Below are positions 1 through 8,894 of a DNA stretch of 64,000 nt, one piece after another. Numbering within the stretch: position 1 is the first letter of the stretch; each line of letters begins with the position of its first letter. A model generated the notes under the pieces. It worked only from the letters and a program-made list of their open reading frames with translations. It did not search any database and had not been told where the DNA came from. Both the position numbers and the translations under genes were made by a program. Source of the stretch: Niabella sp. (GTDB taxonomy: Bacteria; Bacteroidota; Bacteroidia; Chitinophagales; Chitinophagaceae); the NCBI GenBank assembly GCA_027493055.1, contig JAPUDO010000074.1, positions 115,813 through 179,812 of the forward strand, given 5' to 3'.

Positions 1-38
1 AAAGAGGCTGTTTCAGTGGGTGAAACGGCCTCTTTTTT
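1..38 (+). terminator. Rho-independent terminator
   Basis: An inverted repeat of about 14 bp (AAAGAGGCTGTTTC pairing with GAAACGGCCTCTTT around a 7-base loop) runs straight into a T tract. It would end a plus-strand transcript entering from before the window. The matching A tract on its left side means it could also work on the other strand. Confidence 0.8.
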
Positions 39-98
39 GCTTGTTGGGTTTACAAAAAACATTGCCTCAAGACGTAACTGATACATTAAAAATTAGTA

Positions 99-587
99 AT
101 GAAAATAAGAAAAGCAGATATACGAACCGATTATAATAAGGTTTGGGAAATTTTCAGAGAGGTGATCTCAACAGGTGACACCTATGTATTTGATCCCGGT
201 ACACCCAAAGAAGACTTGCAGAAACACTGGTTTGCCGGCTATATGGACACTTTTGTAGCAGTAGATGAAGCAGAAAACATAACAGGCACTTATATCATCA
301 AACCCAACCAGATTGACCTGGGCAATCATATTGCTAATTGCAGCTATATGGTAAATCCGGAGTACCAGGGAAGAGGTATAGGAAGGCAGCTTTGCGGACA
401 TTCCATCAGGTTTGCCAGGGAAAAGGGATTTAGTGGGATCCAGTTTAACATAGTAGTAAGCACTAATGAGAACGCTGTTAACTTATGGAAGAAATTAGGT
501 TTTGACTTAATCGGTACAACACCCAAAGGGTTCCGGCATAAAACACTGGGCTTTGTAGATACTTATATCATGTTTAAGAGCCTCTAA
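99..587 (+). CDS. GNAT family N-acetyltransferase
   Basis: This 162-residue protein is a single-domain GNAT acetyltransferase, which moves an acetyl group from acetyl-CoA to an amine. The acetyl-CoA pyrophosphate loop is visible as QGRGIG (residues 90-95), after the beta strand SYMVNP. The late segment NAVNLWKKLGF (about 125-135) is the usual GNAT motif B. Length is typical. The start is the first ATG after an A-rich leader. The substrate cannot be read from the sequence. The gene stands alone between the terminator at position 1 and the stress-protein gene at 723. Family is certain; the specific role is unknown. Confidence 0.88.
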   Translation: MKIRKADIRTDYNKVWEIFREVISTGDTYVFDPGTPKEDLQKHWFAGYMDTFVAVDEAENITGTYIIKPNQIDLGNHIANCSYMVNPEYQGRGIGRQLCGHSIRFAREKGFSGIQFNIVVSTNENAVNLWKKLGFDLIGTTPKGFRHKTLGFVDTYIMFKSL

Positions 588-722
588 AAACCACAGCTTG
601 ACTTTTGTTTTTGCAGCCTATTTGCAGGTAAATGGTTAAACCGTCAAATTTGGACGACTTTTTGTTATAGAATTGCCGGAGTTGTAGTTAACCAGATTCA
701 ATCATCAATAAATAATCATCCT

Positions 723-1229
723 ATGAGTACAGAAAACCTGCACAACCACGAAGCTATTGATAAGCTCAAAGAAATGGTCGATAAAATCGACATTGGCATG
801 ACGTGTACCTTTACTTCAGAAAGCGACTATCCCCACGCCGTGCCCATGAGCCGGCAGGAAGTGGATGAAGAAGGGAATATCTGGTTCCTTTTTTCATCGG
901 AGAGTGATACACACCGTAACCTTGAAAAAAACAACAAGGTAAGCCTGCTTTATGCGCATGTAGGCGACTTCAATTTTTTAAGCGTTAACGGAACGGCTGA
1001 AATTTCCCGGGATGAAGCAAGGATTGATAAGTACTGGAATAAAATGATCGAAGCATGGTTTGAAAAAGGAAAAGAAGACCCGCGCATCAGGGTGCTGAAA
1101 GTAACTCCCGGTGAAGCACATTACTGGGACAATAAATCCAACAAGCTGGTTACATTAATGAAGGTAGCGGCTAGCGCCATTTCCGGTCAGCAACTGGATA
1201 TTGGCAGGGAAGGCAAGCTGAATTTGTAA
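723..1229 (+). CDS. Pyridoxamine 5'-phosphate oxidase-like general stress protein
   Basis: A 168-residue protein of the split-barrel flavin-binding fold, closest in outline to the general stress protein 26 group (Pyrid_ox_like). Visible family features are the N-terminal helix with LKEMVDKI, a strand carrying CTFTSESDYPHAVPM, the GNIWFLFSSES strand and the HYWDN segment near the C terminus. Members bind FMN or F420-like flavins, are usually induced by stress, and act in the cytoplasm; the physiological reaction is mostly unknown. It has a 135-bp leader and is followed by a hairpin at 1251-1296, so it is probably transcribed alone. Confidence 0.85.
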   Translation: MSTENLHNHEAIDKLKEMVDKIDIGMTCTFTSESDYPHAVPMSRQEVDEEGNIWFLFSSESDTHRNLEKNNKVSLLYAHVGDFNFLSVNGTAEISRDEARIDKYWNKMIEAWFEKGKEDPRIRVLKVTPGEAHYWDNKSNKLVTLMKVAASAISGQQLDIGREGKLNL

Positions 1230-1250
1230 TACAAAAGTGAATATTTATAT

Positions 1251-1296
1251 ATGGCTATGCAAAAATGGGATAACTATTTTAGCATGGCCATTTTTT
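1251..1296 (+). terminator. Probable terminator of the stress-protein gene
   Basis: ATGGCTATGC and GCATGGCCAT form an imperfect 10-bp stem (one G-T pair) with a 20-base loop, and six T follow. It lies 22 bases after the stop codon of the upstream gene. The long loop makes it less certain than the other terminators here. Confidence 0.55.
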
Positions 1297-1349
1297 GTAA
1301 ATTTATTATTTGCTAAAACAAAGTTTAAACTTAACATTTAGGCTAATCA

Positions 1350-2666
1350 ATGAAAGAAACAAACCGTATAGAATATAAGCAAGCGCTTAGCAAAGACGTT
1401 GAAATCGAAAAAGAGGTTGTTGCGTTTTTGAATTACAGGGAAGGCGGTATGATCTATATCGGTATTGACAAGTTTGGCGCAGCCCGCGGTGTTGCTGATC
1501 CTGACGGGGATATACTGAAAATAAAAGACCGTCTGAAAAACAATATTCTTCCCTCATGTTTGGGGCTGTTTGATGTTGTTTCAGAAGAAAGGGACGGTAA
1601 AAACATCATCAAAATAGTGGTAGCAAGCGGAGTGGAAAAACCGTATTACGTCAGGAAATACGGGATGTCTGAAAAAGGCTGTTTCATACGCACCGGAACT
1701 GCTGCAGAACCGATGCCACAAAGAATGATTGATGATTTATTTTCCAGACGTACCCGCAATTCCATAGGAAAAATAAGGTCGAACCGACAGTACCTGACTT
1801 TTACGCAGTTGAAAATTTACTACGAAGAAAAAGGCAAAACACTTAACCAATATTTCGCAACCAACCTGGAATTATTCACTCCTGATGGCGAATACAATTA
1901 TGTAGCTTATCTAATGGCTGATGAAAACGGAAATTCTATCAAATTCGCGAAATATAACGGAACAACAAGAGTAGACCTGATAGAAAACAAAGAGTTTGGC
2001 TATTGTTCGCTGGTAAAGGCAACATATAACATGCTGAACAAGCTGGAAGTAGAAAATATTATGCACACCAAAATCACTTCTAAAGAGCGAAGCAATCAGC
2101 AAACCTGGGATGCTGAAGCATTGCGTGAAGCCGTTTTGAACGCCTTTGTACATAATGACTACACTACAGAGATTCCCCCGAAATTTGAAATTTTTGATAA
2201 CAGAATTGAGATAACTTCGGCAGGGGCCTTAGCCGATGGTTTTAGTGAAGAAGAATTTTTTGAAGGTATATCAGCTCCCCGCAACAAAGAACTGATGCGG
2301 ATTTACCGGGATTTGGAATTAGTAGAACAATTAGGTTCAGGCATACCCCGTATTCTGAAATCTTATAACAGGAGCTGTTTCAGGTTTTTCCCTAATTTCC
2401 TCCGCATGACGTTTCCTAAAGATAGAAGTGGTGCAATAGGTGGTGCAATAGGTGGTGCAATAGGTGGTGCAATAGGTGAACTAACTGACAGACAACGGGA
2501 AGTTTTAGAATTAATTAGAGAAAACAACCGTATATCATACAGAGAAGTAGCCGAAAAGCTACAAATTAATTATTCTGCATCACAGGCACATTTTGACACC
2601 CTGAAAGAAAAGAAAATTATAGTGCGCGAAGGAGGAACAAGAGGCTACTGGAAAATTTTGATTTGA
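1350..2666 (+). CDS. AlbA_2/RecG-like ATP-binding transcriptional regulator
   Basis: A 438-residue protein of the family often labelled 'ATP-dependent DNA helicase RecG-like' or 'Schlafen AlbA_2 domain', although it is not a helicase. Residues 1-130 form the AlbA_2 domain (EYKQALSKD, GGMIYIGIDKFG). Residues about 255-350 carry the HATPase_c_4-like part with EALREAVLNAFVHNDYT and EQLGSGIPRIL. The C terminus (about 377-438) looks like a winged helix (ELTDRQREVLELI, ISYREVAEKL). Between them four GAIG units are encoded by a perfect 12-bp tandem repeat. Members are thought to be regulators, sometimes linked to defence, but no target is evident here. Confidence 0.85.
   Translation: MKETNRIEYKQALSKDVEIEKEVVAFLNYREGGMIYIGIDKFGAARGVADPDGDILKIKDRLKNNILPSCLGLFDVVSEERDGKNIIKIVVASGVEKPYYVRKYGMSEKGCFIRTGTAAEPMPQRMIDDLFSRRTRNSIGKIRSNRQYLTFTQLKIYYEEKGKTLNQYFATNLELFTPDGEYNYVAYLMADENGNSIKFAKYNGTTRVDLIENKEFGYCSLVKATYNMLNKLEVENIMHTKITSKERSNQQTWDAEALREAVLNAFVHNDYTTEIPPKFEIFDNRIEITSAGALADGFSEEEFFEGISAPRNKELMRIYRDLELVEQLGSGIPRILKSYNRSCFRFFPNFLRMTFPKDRSGAIGGAIGGAIGGAIGELTDRQREVLELIRENNRISYREVAEKLQINYSASQAHFDTLKEKKIIVREGGTRGYWKILI
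2430..2477 (+). repeat. Four perfect copies of a 12-bp unit inside a coding region
   Basis: The unit GGTGCAATAGGT is repeated four times without error and keeps the reading frame, adding four GAIG units to the linker before the winged-helix domain. Copy-number change would alter linker length by four residues per unit without a frameshift. Confidence 0.95.
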
Positions 2667-2741
2667 TTTTGCGGCAAACACAACACTCTGTTAATAGAAT
2701 TACAATATAACACAGTACATAACCAATAAATCTTAAAAACT

Positions 2742-3947
2742 ATGGACTTAAAATCAAACGAACCCTTCTGGCTGGTTAAGAATGGGCTGCTGGCTACTTA
2801 TCCGTCACTGCCGGATGACGAAAAATGTGATGTGCTGGTAGTAGGTGGAGGCATCACCGGCAGCCTGATTGCGCACCAGTGTATAGAAGACGGTTATAAA
2901 ACGATCCTGATTGATAAACGTGAAATTGCCAACGGAAGCTCATCTGCCACAACCTCTATGCTTCAATATGAGATTGATACCCCGTTAAATGAATTAATAG
3001 AAAAGATCGGCGAGAAAGGAGCCGTAGCCAGCTATAAAGCCTGCTCCCGGTCCATAGACCAGTTAGGCGAAATTGCCCGTAAGATAAGATCCAAAGCAGG
3101 CTTCCGAAAAAAAGACTCGCTTTATTTCGCCGATCTGAAAAAAGATGTGGACGATCTGAAAAAAGAGTTTGAAGCCCGTAAAAAGGCAGGATTCGATGTG
3201 AAATGGATGGGAGCCGATGAAATTATAAAGAAATATGATCTACATGAAACCTATGGCGGCATTCTTTCCAAACAGGGCGCCAGTGTAGATGCTTTTATGC
3301 TGGTCCACGAAATACTGGCATATAACCAAAAGAAAGGTTTAGAGGTGTATGACAGAACCGAGCTTACGGAAGTGAAATATGGCAGCCGTAACAATGAAGT
3401 CACCTTAAATACAGGGGCTGTCATTAGGTGTAAAAAGATCGTGTACTGCGTAGGTTATGAAAGCGCTTCCATGATCAAAGAAAAGTTTGTTGACCTCATC
3501 AGCACTTATGCTATCGTATCCGAAGTAATGCCTGGTATCAGCCGGAGATATAAGAATATACTTATCTGGAATACTGCTGACCCTTATATTTATCTGCGTA
3601 CTACGGATGATGACCGGATGCTGATTGGAGGTGAGGATGAAGAGTTCCGTAACCCCCGGAAACGCGATCTTCTTATCGGTAAAAAAGAACAAAAGCTGCT
3701 GAGATCTTTTGGTAAATATTTGCCGCATATCCCTTTCCGTTCAGACTTTGCCTGGGCAGGTACTTTTGGAGAAACCAAAGACGGACTGCCTTATATTGGC
3801 ACGCACAAAGATTTCAAAAACTCTTATTTCGTTTTAGGATTTGGAGGCAATGGCATAACTTTTTCCGTTACCGGGATGGAAATGGTATCCGACTGGCTGA
3901 AAGGTAAAAAACATTTGCTGACGGAGTGGTTTAAGTTTGGGAGGTGA
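2742..3947 (+). CDS. FAD-dependent oxidoreductase (DAO family)
   Basis: A 401-residue flavoprotein of the D-amino-acid oxidase/glycine oxidase superfamily, similar in layout to gamma-glutamylputrescine oxidase. The N-terminal Rossmann dinucleotide motif VVGGGITGS is at residues 33-41, followed by the acidic residue of TILIDKREIANGSSS. The C-terminal FAD contact GFGGNGIT is near residue 365. Some relatives carry a C-terminal Rieske domain; this one ends without it. Substrate is unknown, probably an amine or amino acid. The last 42 coding bases are nearly repeated exactly 1000 bp downstream, beyond the KilA-N gene, which suggests the present 3' end was altered by insertion. Confidence 0.85.
   Translation: MDLKSNEPFWLVKNGLLATYPSLPDDEKCDVLVVGGGITGSLIAHQCIEDGYKTILIDKREIANGSSSATTSMLQYEIDTPLNELIEKIGEKGAVASYKACSRSIDQLGEIARKIRSKAGFRKKDSLYFADLKKDVDDLKKEFEARKKAGFDVKWMGADEIIKKYDLHETYGGILSKQGASVDAFMLVHEILAYNQKKGLEVYDRTELTEVKYGSRNNEVTLNTGAVIRCKKIVYCVGYESASMIKEKFVDLISTYAIVSEVMPGISRRYKNILIWNTADPYIYLRTTDDDRMLIGGEDEEFRNPRKRDLLIGKKEQKLLRSFGKYLPHIPFRSDFAWAGTFGETKDGLPYIGTHKDFKNSYFVLGFGGNGITFSVTGMEMVSDWLKGKKHLLTEWFKFGR
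3881..3922 (+). repeat. Direct repeat flanking the KilA-N gene, left copy
   Basis: These 42 bases at the 3' end of the FAD oxidoreductase gene match 4881-4922 at 37 of 42 positions; the last 22 bases are identical. The copies are exactly 1000 bp apart and bracket the KilA-N gene. Confidence 0.9.
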
Positions 3948-4023
3948 TTTTTTTGTAAATTCGTTACTTGTAAGAATCTGTTTTTATTTATACAGCATCC
4001 GGTACAATTAAAGTTTTAAATCC

Positions 4024-4035
4024 ATCGAATTCGAT
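4024..4035. promoter_or_regulatory. Palindrome upstream of the KilA-N gene, possible operator
   Basis: ATCGAATTCGAT is a perfect 12-bp palindrome 23 bp before the start codon. Its core TCGAATTCGA recurs inside the gene at 4258-4267 within a longer perfect palindrome. The position suits an operator of the downstream gene, but this is inference from symmetry and position. Confidence 0.4.
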
Positions 4036-4058
4036 AGATTTAGAAAAATAGCTATACT

Positions 4059-4874
4059 ATGAAACAGAACAAGAAAATAGAAGTTGAGGGCAGAGAGATT
4101 ACTATTATCCTCGACAAAGATCAGGAGTATATTTCGCTGACTGATATGCTCAAAGCAAAAGACAGTAACTTCTTCATTGCTAATTGGCTACGCAACAGGA
4201 ATACTGTTGAATATCTTGGTATTTGGGAAAGTGTTTACAATCCAGATTTTAATTATGTCGAATTCGACATAATTAAAAGTCACGCAGGATTGAATAGTTA
4301 CAGAATAAGCGTAAAGGAATGGGTTGAAAAAACCAATGCAATCGGATTGAAATCTACAACAGGCAGGTATGGTGGAACTTATGCACACCCCGACATTGCT
4401 TTTGAGTTTGGAATGTGGATTAGTCCGAAGTTCAAAATTTATCTGATAAAAGAGTTCCAACGCTTAAAAAAAGATGAAAACAATCGCCTGAACCTGGAAT
4501 GGAACTTGCAACGAACCATTTCTAAAATCAATTACCAAATCCACACAGATGCCATCAAGAAAAATCTGATACCCAAAGCCATTACCAAGCAACAAGCCAG
4601 TTTTGTCTATGCCAATGAAGCCGATTTGCTGAACGTAGCACTTTTCGGAATTACTGCCAAAGAATGGCGGGACAACAATCATGACCAAAAAGGGAATATA
4701 CGGGATTATGCTACTTTGGAACAATTAGTAGTTTTAAGCAATATGGAGAGTATCAATGCATTACTTATTCAACAAGGAGTTTCACAAAGTGAAAGACTAA
4801 TCCAACTCAACAAAGTTGCCATAACTCAAATGAAATCTTTAATTGAAAGCAGTGCCATTAAGAAATTGAAATAA
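4059..4874 (+). CDS. KilA-N domain protein
   Basis: A 271-residue protein with an N-terminal KilA-N DNA-binding domain (about 10-140): ISLTDMLKAKD, ANWLRNRNTVEYLGIWE, a GRYGGTYAHPDIAFEFGMWIS block and FKIYLIKEFQRLKK, all standard for the family. The C-terminal half (about 145-271) is a helical region seen with KilA-N in many Bacteroidota loci. KilA-N proteins are usually of phage or mobile origin and bind DNA. Two features support a mobile history: direct repeats of the neighbouring oxidoreductase gene on both sides, and an AT-rich composition. The codons for about residues 65-72 include a 24-bp perfect palindrome. Confidence 0.85.
   Translation: MKQNKKIEVEGREITIILDKDQEYISLTDMLKAKDSNFFIANWLRNRNTVEYLGIWESVYNPDFNYVEFDIIKSHAGLNSYRISVKEWVEKTNAIGLKSTTGRYGGTYAHPDIAFEFGMWISPKFKIYLIKEFQRLKKDENNRLNLEWNLQRTISKINYQIHTDAIKKNLIPKAITKQQASFVYANEADLLNVALFGITAKEWRDNNHDQKGNIRDYATLEQLVVLSNMESINALLIQQGVSQSERLIQLNKVAITQMKSLIESSAIKKLK
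4251..4274. promoter_or_regulatory. 24-bp perfect palindrome inside the KilA-N gene
   Basis: The two 12-base halves (AATTATGTCGAA and its complement) meet at the EcoRI-type centre GAATTC. The inner 10 bases match the palindrome upstream of the gene. It could be a second binding site for the encoded protein, or a coincidence of the coding sequence. Confidence 0.4.
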
Positions 4875-4880
4875 AACGAA

Positions 4881-4922
4881 AATAGCTTCCAACTGGCCGA
4901 AAGGTAAAAAACATTTGCTGAC
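4881..4922 (+). repeat. Direct repeat flanking the KilA-N gene, right copy
   Basis: Near-copy of 3881-3922. It starts just after the KilA-N stop codon and is followed by sequence (4923-4985) that reads like the broken end of a coding region but has no intact frame. Confidence 0.9.
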
Positions 4923-4988
4923 ACCCCTATTTTGCATTTGGAAGGTAAGCTGGCAAACGGTTTCAGGATCCCTTTCAAAGGTACAGGC

Positions 4989-5038
4989 TGTGCGAGGCGT
5001 CCTCGCCTCGCACACTTATTCTATCGCCTCTAGGCGAT
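4989..5038. repeat. Pair of strong hairpins, REP-like intergenic element
   Basis: An 11-bp perfect stem (TGTGCGAGGCG with CGCCTCGCACA around TCCT, 4989-5014) is followed nine bases later by a 7-bp stem (ATCGCCT with AGGCGAT, 5023-5038). Neither has a following T tract, so a plain terminator is unlikely. The GC-rich paired hairpins resemble dispersed palindromic elements. Confidence 0.5.
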
Positions 5039-5103
5039 GGCATAAGCACGCAAAAAGGAAATTGTCGTACACCCATTCCCAATAATAACAAACAATACAT
5101 TGA

Positions 5104-8100
5104 TTAAAATATTGCCGTCAGGCTCGCCCTGCCTGTATGTATGGTTCTTGTATTGCCCGGCTTACGGCCATCGTACTGGAAATTCAGCTCAAGGTTATTG
5201 AGCAGGCGCTTGGTAAGCATCACGTTCCATAAAAAATTACTGCCCGGTAAAAGGCCATCCAGCATGATATACCCAACGGTGGTTTGAGCAGCGCCTGCAT
5301 CAGCATGATACTTAAGCCCGTTATAGGTAACCTTACCGGTTAAAGAAGCGCTTTGTAAAATATTGTACCGTGTTTCAGCAGTAAGCGCATTGGACACAGA
5401 TTTCTCACCCCCGTATAAGGGAGCATTGTTCTTTACTTCGTACTTATAACCTGTAGTAAGCCTGAAAGAAGTACCCCGTATAAATGACAACAGGGCCTCT
5501 GCATTATTCCTGCTGATCTTATAATTGCGGTTATCAAACTGAACATCATTGGTAGTTAAACCATTTGTGCCTGTAAGCGCATTCATATTCAGGGTCAACG
5601 AAGCGGATAGGAAATGCCTGTATTTCAGCACCCACTCGCTGTTTTGCCTGGTTTCATATCCGTAGGTCAGGAAGGCCTTATTATTGTTGCGCAGGTTGGT
5701 GACATCAACGCCCCTTTGAGTACTTTGGCGGTTAAAAGATAAAGTATTTACCAGTACAGTGCTTTGAGTAATAAGGTTCGTATCGCTTAACCCATAGCCA
5801 AAAGGATTAAACTCAAATACGCCCTTAGCCTGGGATTTTTTGGAGATCTGCAAAGAGCTAACCCATATAAACCTTGATAAAAATTTCGGGAAACCGGCAA
5901 GGTCTTTCTTACCCCACAACTGTTTGGGCGTAACATTAAGGCTGTAATTAAATGTTGTGTAATTAGCTTTAATATATTCGTTAGTGGGCGTAAATATCCT
6001 TATAAACTTTGCCTGATCAGTAAACATGGCCAGCTCAAACTCGTTCAGCTGCTGTATGCCATCTTCATTATAATCAATCCATGTGTACTGGCCCGTTCCG
6101 GCAGGCACTTCAAGATAAGCATATTCTCTTTTCTGCTCCTGGCCGGAGCCTACTTCATACAATACATTCCCGTTCAGAAAACCATTCCATTCATTCATCT
6201 GGTATTCGGCACGCGCCAGTACCGTATTGTCTTCGGCTTGCGGACTAACCTTATCATCATACACTTTCAGCTTGCGAAAAGTAGTATTTAAATAGAACTG
6301 CCGCTTTGCATTGGCCAACAATTCTGCCTGCAGGTTAAGGTTATAGCTTCTGTCTCCGCGAACCAGGTTTTTCCCTACGGGATATTTATCGCTTCGCGAA
6401 TAAAAGCTAACCCCATACCGGTTCTTACTTTCCGGCCCGGACCTGAGATAGGCCGTATAAGTATCAAAAGAAAAAGAAACCGGCATCAGTGTATCCGTAA
6501 GCTTATCCCTGCTGCTGTTTTCTTCAAGTGTGTATTTACCGCCTATCATCCAGTTTTTCATCCAGGGCAGCTTTCGGCTGATTTCGATAACAGGCCGCAG
6601 GAAATATCCCTGGTAGCTGTCAGTACTATAGTTAGTTAATACAAACTGGTTATTAAACCCCCAGTTCTCTACATTGGTAAACTGGGCCAGGGAATTCTGA
6701 AAACCGTTATAGTTATCACTGCGGTTATAATTAGTGAAATGATATTGCAGGTTGTTGCCATTTTCGCTTTGCAAACCAGCTGAGGCTTTAATAATATTTT
6801 CCGTAGCTCTCTGTGCAGTCAGGGGCAGGCCCCAATCTCTTGTAAACTCCACATCACGCAAGCGCTCCAGCGGCTGAAATCTTTGTTGTACATATTCATA
6901 ATCTACAGCAGTCACCAGGCTCAGCTTATTCTTCTCGCGGAGCAGTTTGGTATTGCTTACATTCACCTTGGCAGCATACCCTTTATCATCGCCGTCATGC
7001 AAGGTGGACAGGGTATTCACATCATAATTGCTTGCGGCTACTTCAGTTTTTAAAACAGTATTCGCGGTTATATTATAATCAACTCCTAATGTCAGCAACT
7101 GTTGTTTCTTTGGAGCCACCAGCAGAACAACCGGTTCAAAATTACCCTGTAATGCACCATTGACCGGCGGCACATATACAAATACTTTCCCGTTGGCATT
7201 ACTGTTGTCTGGTATATAATTTCCCTGGCCATAGCCTACTTCTGTAAAAGCAAGGCTGTATTTTGCTTTTTCAGGATCGATGGAATATCGGTAAAAAGAG
7301 TCCACCACATTATCCACTGTATCATACACACGCTCATACAGCACTTTACCGGCCGTTAATGTATCCTGCACTGCTGATGGATAATAAGCTTTTTGTACAC
7401 TATCGCCTATATCAAATAAAAACTGCTTTTGTCTTATATCCAGCACCTGGTTAACAGAAGAATTTTTAGCATCGCTATTGCTGAAGTAACCTACACGCAG
7501 CTTCACTTTTTTACTAAAATCCACTTCCTGCATAGCAAAAAGATTGGTGTTTAAAAAGTTGCGGTCTGCATATTCAAACTCTACCTGTATGCGGCTGTCC
7601 TTAGTGATCATTTTCCTGGGCGTAAACGTAATTTCAGCCGTGTTATAATTGATCACATAGTCCTGGTCTTCGCCGCGCTGCAATAATACACCATCAATAA
7701 AGACACGCTCCGTATTGGCCAGCACAATAAAAAAGGTTTCATTATTAGCGCCTGAAAGTCTGTAAGGGCCCTGGTTGCCTTCCAGTCCCTGGAATACATT
7801 CCGGGTAAACTTTCCTTTTGCAATAGAACCGCTCACTAATGTATTGGACTGTGTGTTTTTTGAAATATCATTGACGGTCTGAAAAGAGATACCCTGCAGG
7901 CGTTTGTAAAATTTCAGAAAATAACTGCGGCTTTCTTTCATATCCATATCACCAATGTTCAGCTGCCAGTTTTTCTTTTTAAAGCGGATGTACACTTCAT
8001 CAAACTCATTCAGCTGCTGGGTATTTCCATCAGGCTGTATAGGTATATTATTATCAGTGATAGCGGCCTGCAGCTCTATACTGTCAGCAAGCATCCCGCT

Positions 8101-8676
8101 AAGCTGTATGTTCAGGTTTGAATTAAGCACTACATCCTGGTTATTACCAAAACCTATCTGGCGGCCAAAGCTTCCCTGCGCGTTAATATTGCCAAAGTTG
8201 AACAAACCTTCCCTGTCTTTATGCCCCGGCGCTATTATAGGCGCTGCAGAATATAAAACCAGGCTATCGTACCTCATTCTCTGGATGGTTGTATTCAACC
8301 TGAAAGGGAAAATTCTGTAGCTAACCCTTACAGCCGAATCAGCAGGGGGCAGTTTCCAATACAGGATAGCGTTGGTATAATCCAATGTATATTGAAGGCT
8401 GTCAATGCCGTCTATTTTAAATGTAGAAGGGATAATACTGAGCGAGTCCAGTTTATAGCCCACACCGGCTTTTACAGGTATAGAAAACTCCCGGTAATTA
8501 CTTTTCGGGAGGGCAGGCGATTGCCCATAGGTTATCAAAAAAGATGATACACTTACCAGCAATACAGATATGATACGGACATAACGCAAACCCAACCTGT
8601 TTGTAAAAAACAAAAATCGGGTATTCAGGGGAGAATAATGTAAAATGTACGATGTTAGGTGTACGATGTACGACAT
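5104..8676 (-). CDS. Large outer-membrane beta-barrel-type protein, function unknown
   Basis: A protein of up to 1190 residues. A signal-peptide-like stretch (RIISVLLVSVSSFLITYGQ, about residues 34-52) is followed by a beta-rich ectodomain and then many alternating strands with aromatic ends, finishing in phenylalanine (SLTAIF), as outer-membrane barrels do. Segments such as GDMDMKESRSYFLKFYKRLQG and the EGNQGPYRL part are typical of a Bacteroidota conserved hypothetical family. No TonB box or plug domain is visible. The ATG at 8676 lies in low-complexity spacer sequence, and no other ATG precedes the signal peptide, so the true start may be a TTG further in. It is transcribed alone or just after prpD. 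Confidence 0.7.
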   Translation of the reverse strand: MSYIVHLTSYILHYSPLNTRFLFFTNRLGLRYVRIISVLLVSVSSFLITYGQSPALPKSNYREFSIPVKAGVGYKLDSLSIIPSTFKIDGIDSLQYTLDYTNAILYWKLPPADSAVRVSYRIFPFRLNTTIQRMRYDSLVLYSAAPIIAPGHKDREGLFNFGNINAQGSFGRQIGFGNNQDVVLNSNLNIQLSGMLADSIELQAAITDNNIPIQPDGNTQQLNEFDEVYIRFKKKNWQLNIGDMDMKESRSYFLKFYKRLQGISFQTVNDISKNTQSNTLVSGSIAKGKFTRNVFQGLEGNQGPYRLSGANNETFFIVLANTERVFIDGVLLQRGEDQDYVINYNTAEITFTPRKMITKDSRIQVEFEYADRNFLNTNLFAMQEVDFSKKVKLRVGYFSNSDAKNSSVNQVLDIRQKQFLFDIGDSVQKAYYPSAVQDTLTAGKVLYERVYDTVDNVVDSFYRYSIDPEKAKYSLAFTEVGYGQGNYIPDNSNANGKVFVYVPPVNGALQGNFEPVVLLVAPKKQQLLTLGVDYNITANTVLKTEVAASNYDVNTLSTLHDGDDKGYAAKVNVSNTKLLREKNKLSLVTAVDYEYVQQRFQPLERLRDVEFTRDWGLPLTAQRATENIIKASAGLQSENGNNLQYHFTNYNRSDNYNGFQNSLAQFTNVENWGFNNQFVLTNYSTDSYQGYFLRPVIEISRKLPWMKNWMIGGKYTLEENSSRDKLTDTLMPVSFSFDTYTAYLRSGPESKNRYGVSFYSRSDKYPVGKNLVRGDRSYNLNLQAELLANAKRQFYLNTTFRKLKVYDDKVSPQAEDNTVLARAEYQMNEWNGFLNGNVLYEVGSGQEQKREYAYLEVPAGTGQYTWIDYNEDGIQQLNEFELAMFTDQAKFIRIFTPTNEYIKANYTTFNYSLNVTPKQLWGKKDLAGFPKFLSRFIWVSSLQISKKSQAKGVFEFNPFGYGLSDTNLITQSTVLVNTLSFNRQSTQRGVDVTNLRNNNKAFLTYGYETRQNSEWVLKYRHFLSASLTLNMNALTGTNGLTTNDVQFDNRNYKISRNNAEALLSFIRGTSFRLTTGYKYEVKNNAPLYGGEKSVSNALTAETRYNILQSASLTGKVTYNGLKYHADAGAAQTTVGYIMLDGLLPGSNFLWNVMLTKRLLNNLELNFQYDGRKPGNTRTIHTGRASLTAIF

Positions 8677-8894
8677 GAAAACGGACAGCGAAAGGCTGAA
8701 AGCCGGAAGCTAAAGGCCGAAGGCTAAAAGCGGGACGCGCCCTACTACGATTGAATATTGATGTATTGAAAATTGGCTATTGAATACTTTAAGACTTTGT
8801 ATAGAATATCTGAACACTCGATATTCAATGCTTAAAGCCCTGAAAGCCGAATGCACGTACAACATTCAACATTTTACATTCAATATTTTACATT
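8677..8894. repeat. Low-complexity spacer of short repeated words
   Basis: The 218 bases hold no gene. They are built of degenerate words: AAAGCCGGAAGC / AAGGCCGAAGGC / AAAGCGGGAC near 8695-8735, ATTGAATATTGATGTATTG near 8750-8780, and ACATTCAACATTTTACATTC-like units at 8860-8900. The same word types recur at 10380-10640, which suggests a genome-wide habit rather than a functional site. Confidence 0.65.

Noticed and set aside
2430-2477. CRISPR array
   Set aside because: The four 12-bp units are contiguous with no spacers and are coding. No CRISPR array was seen anywhere in the window.
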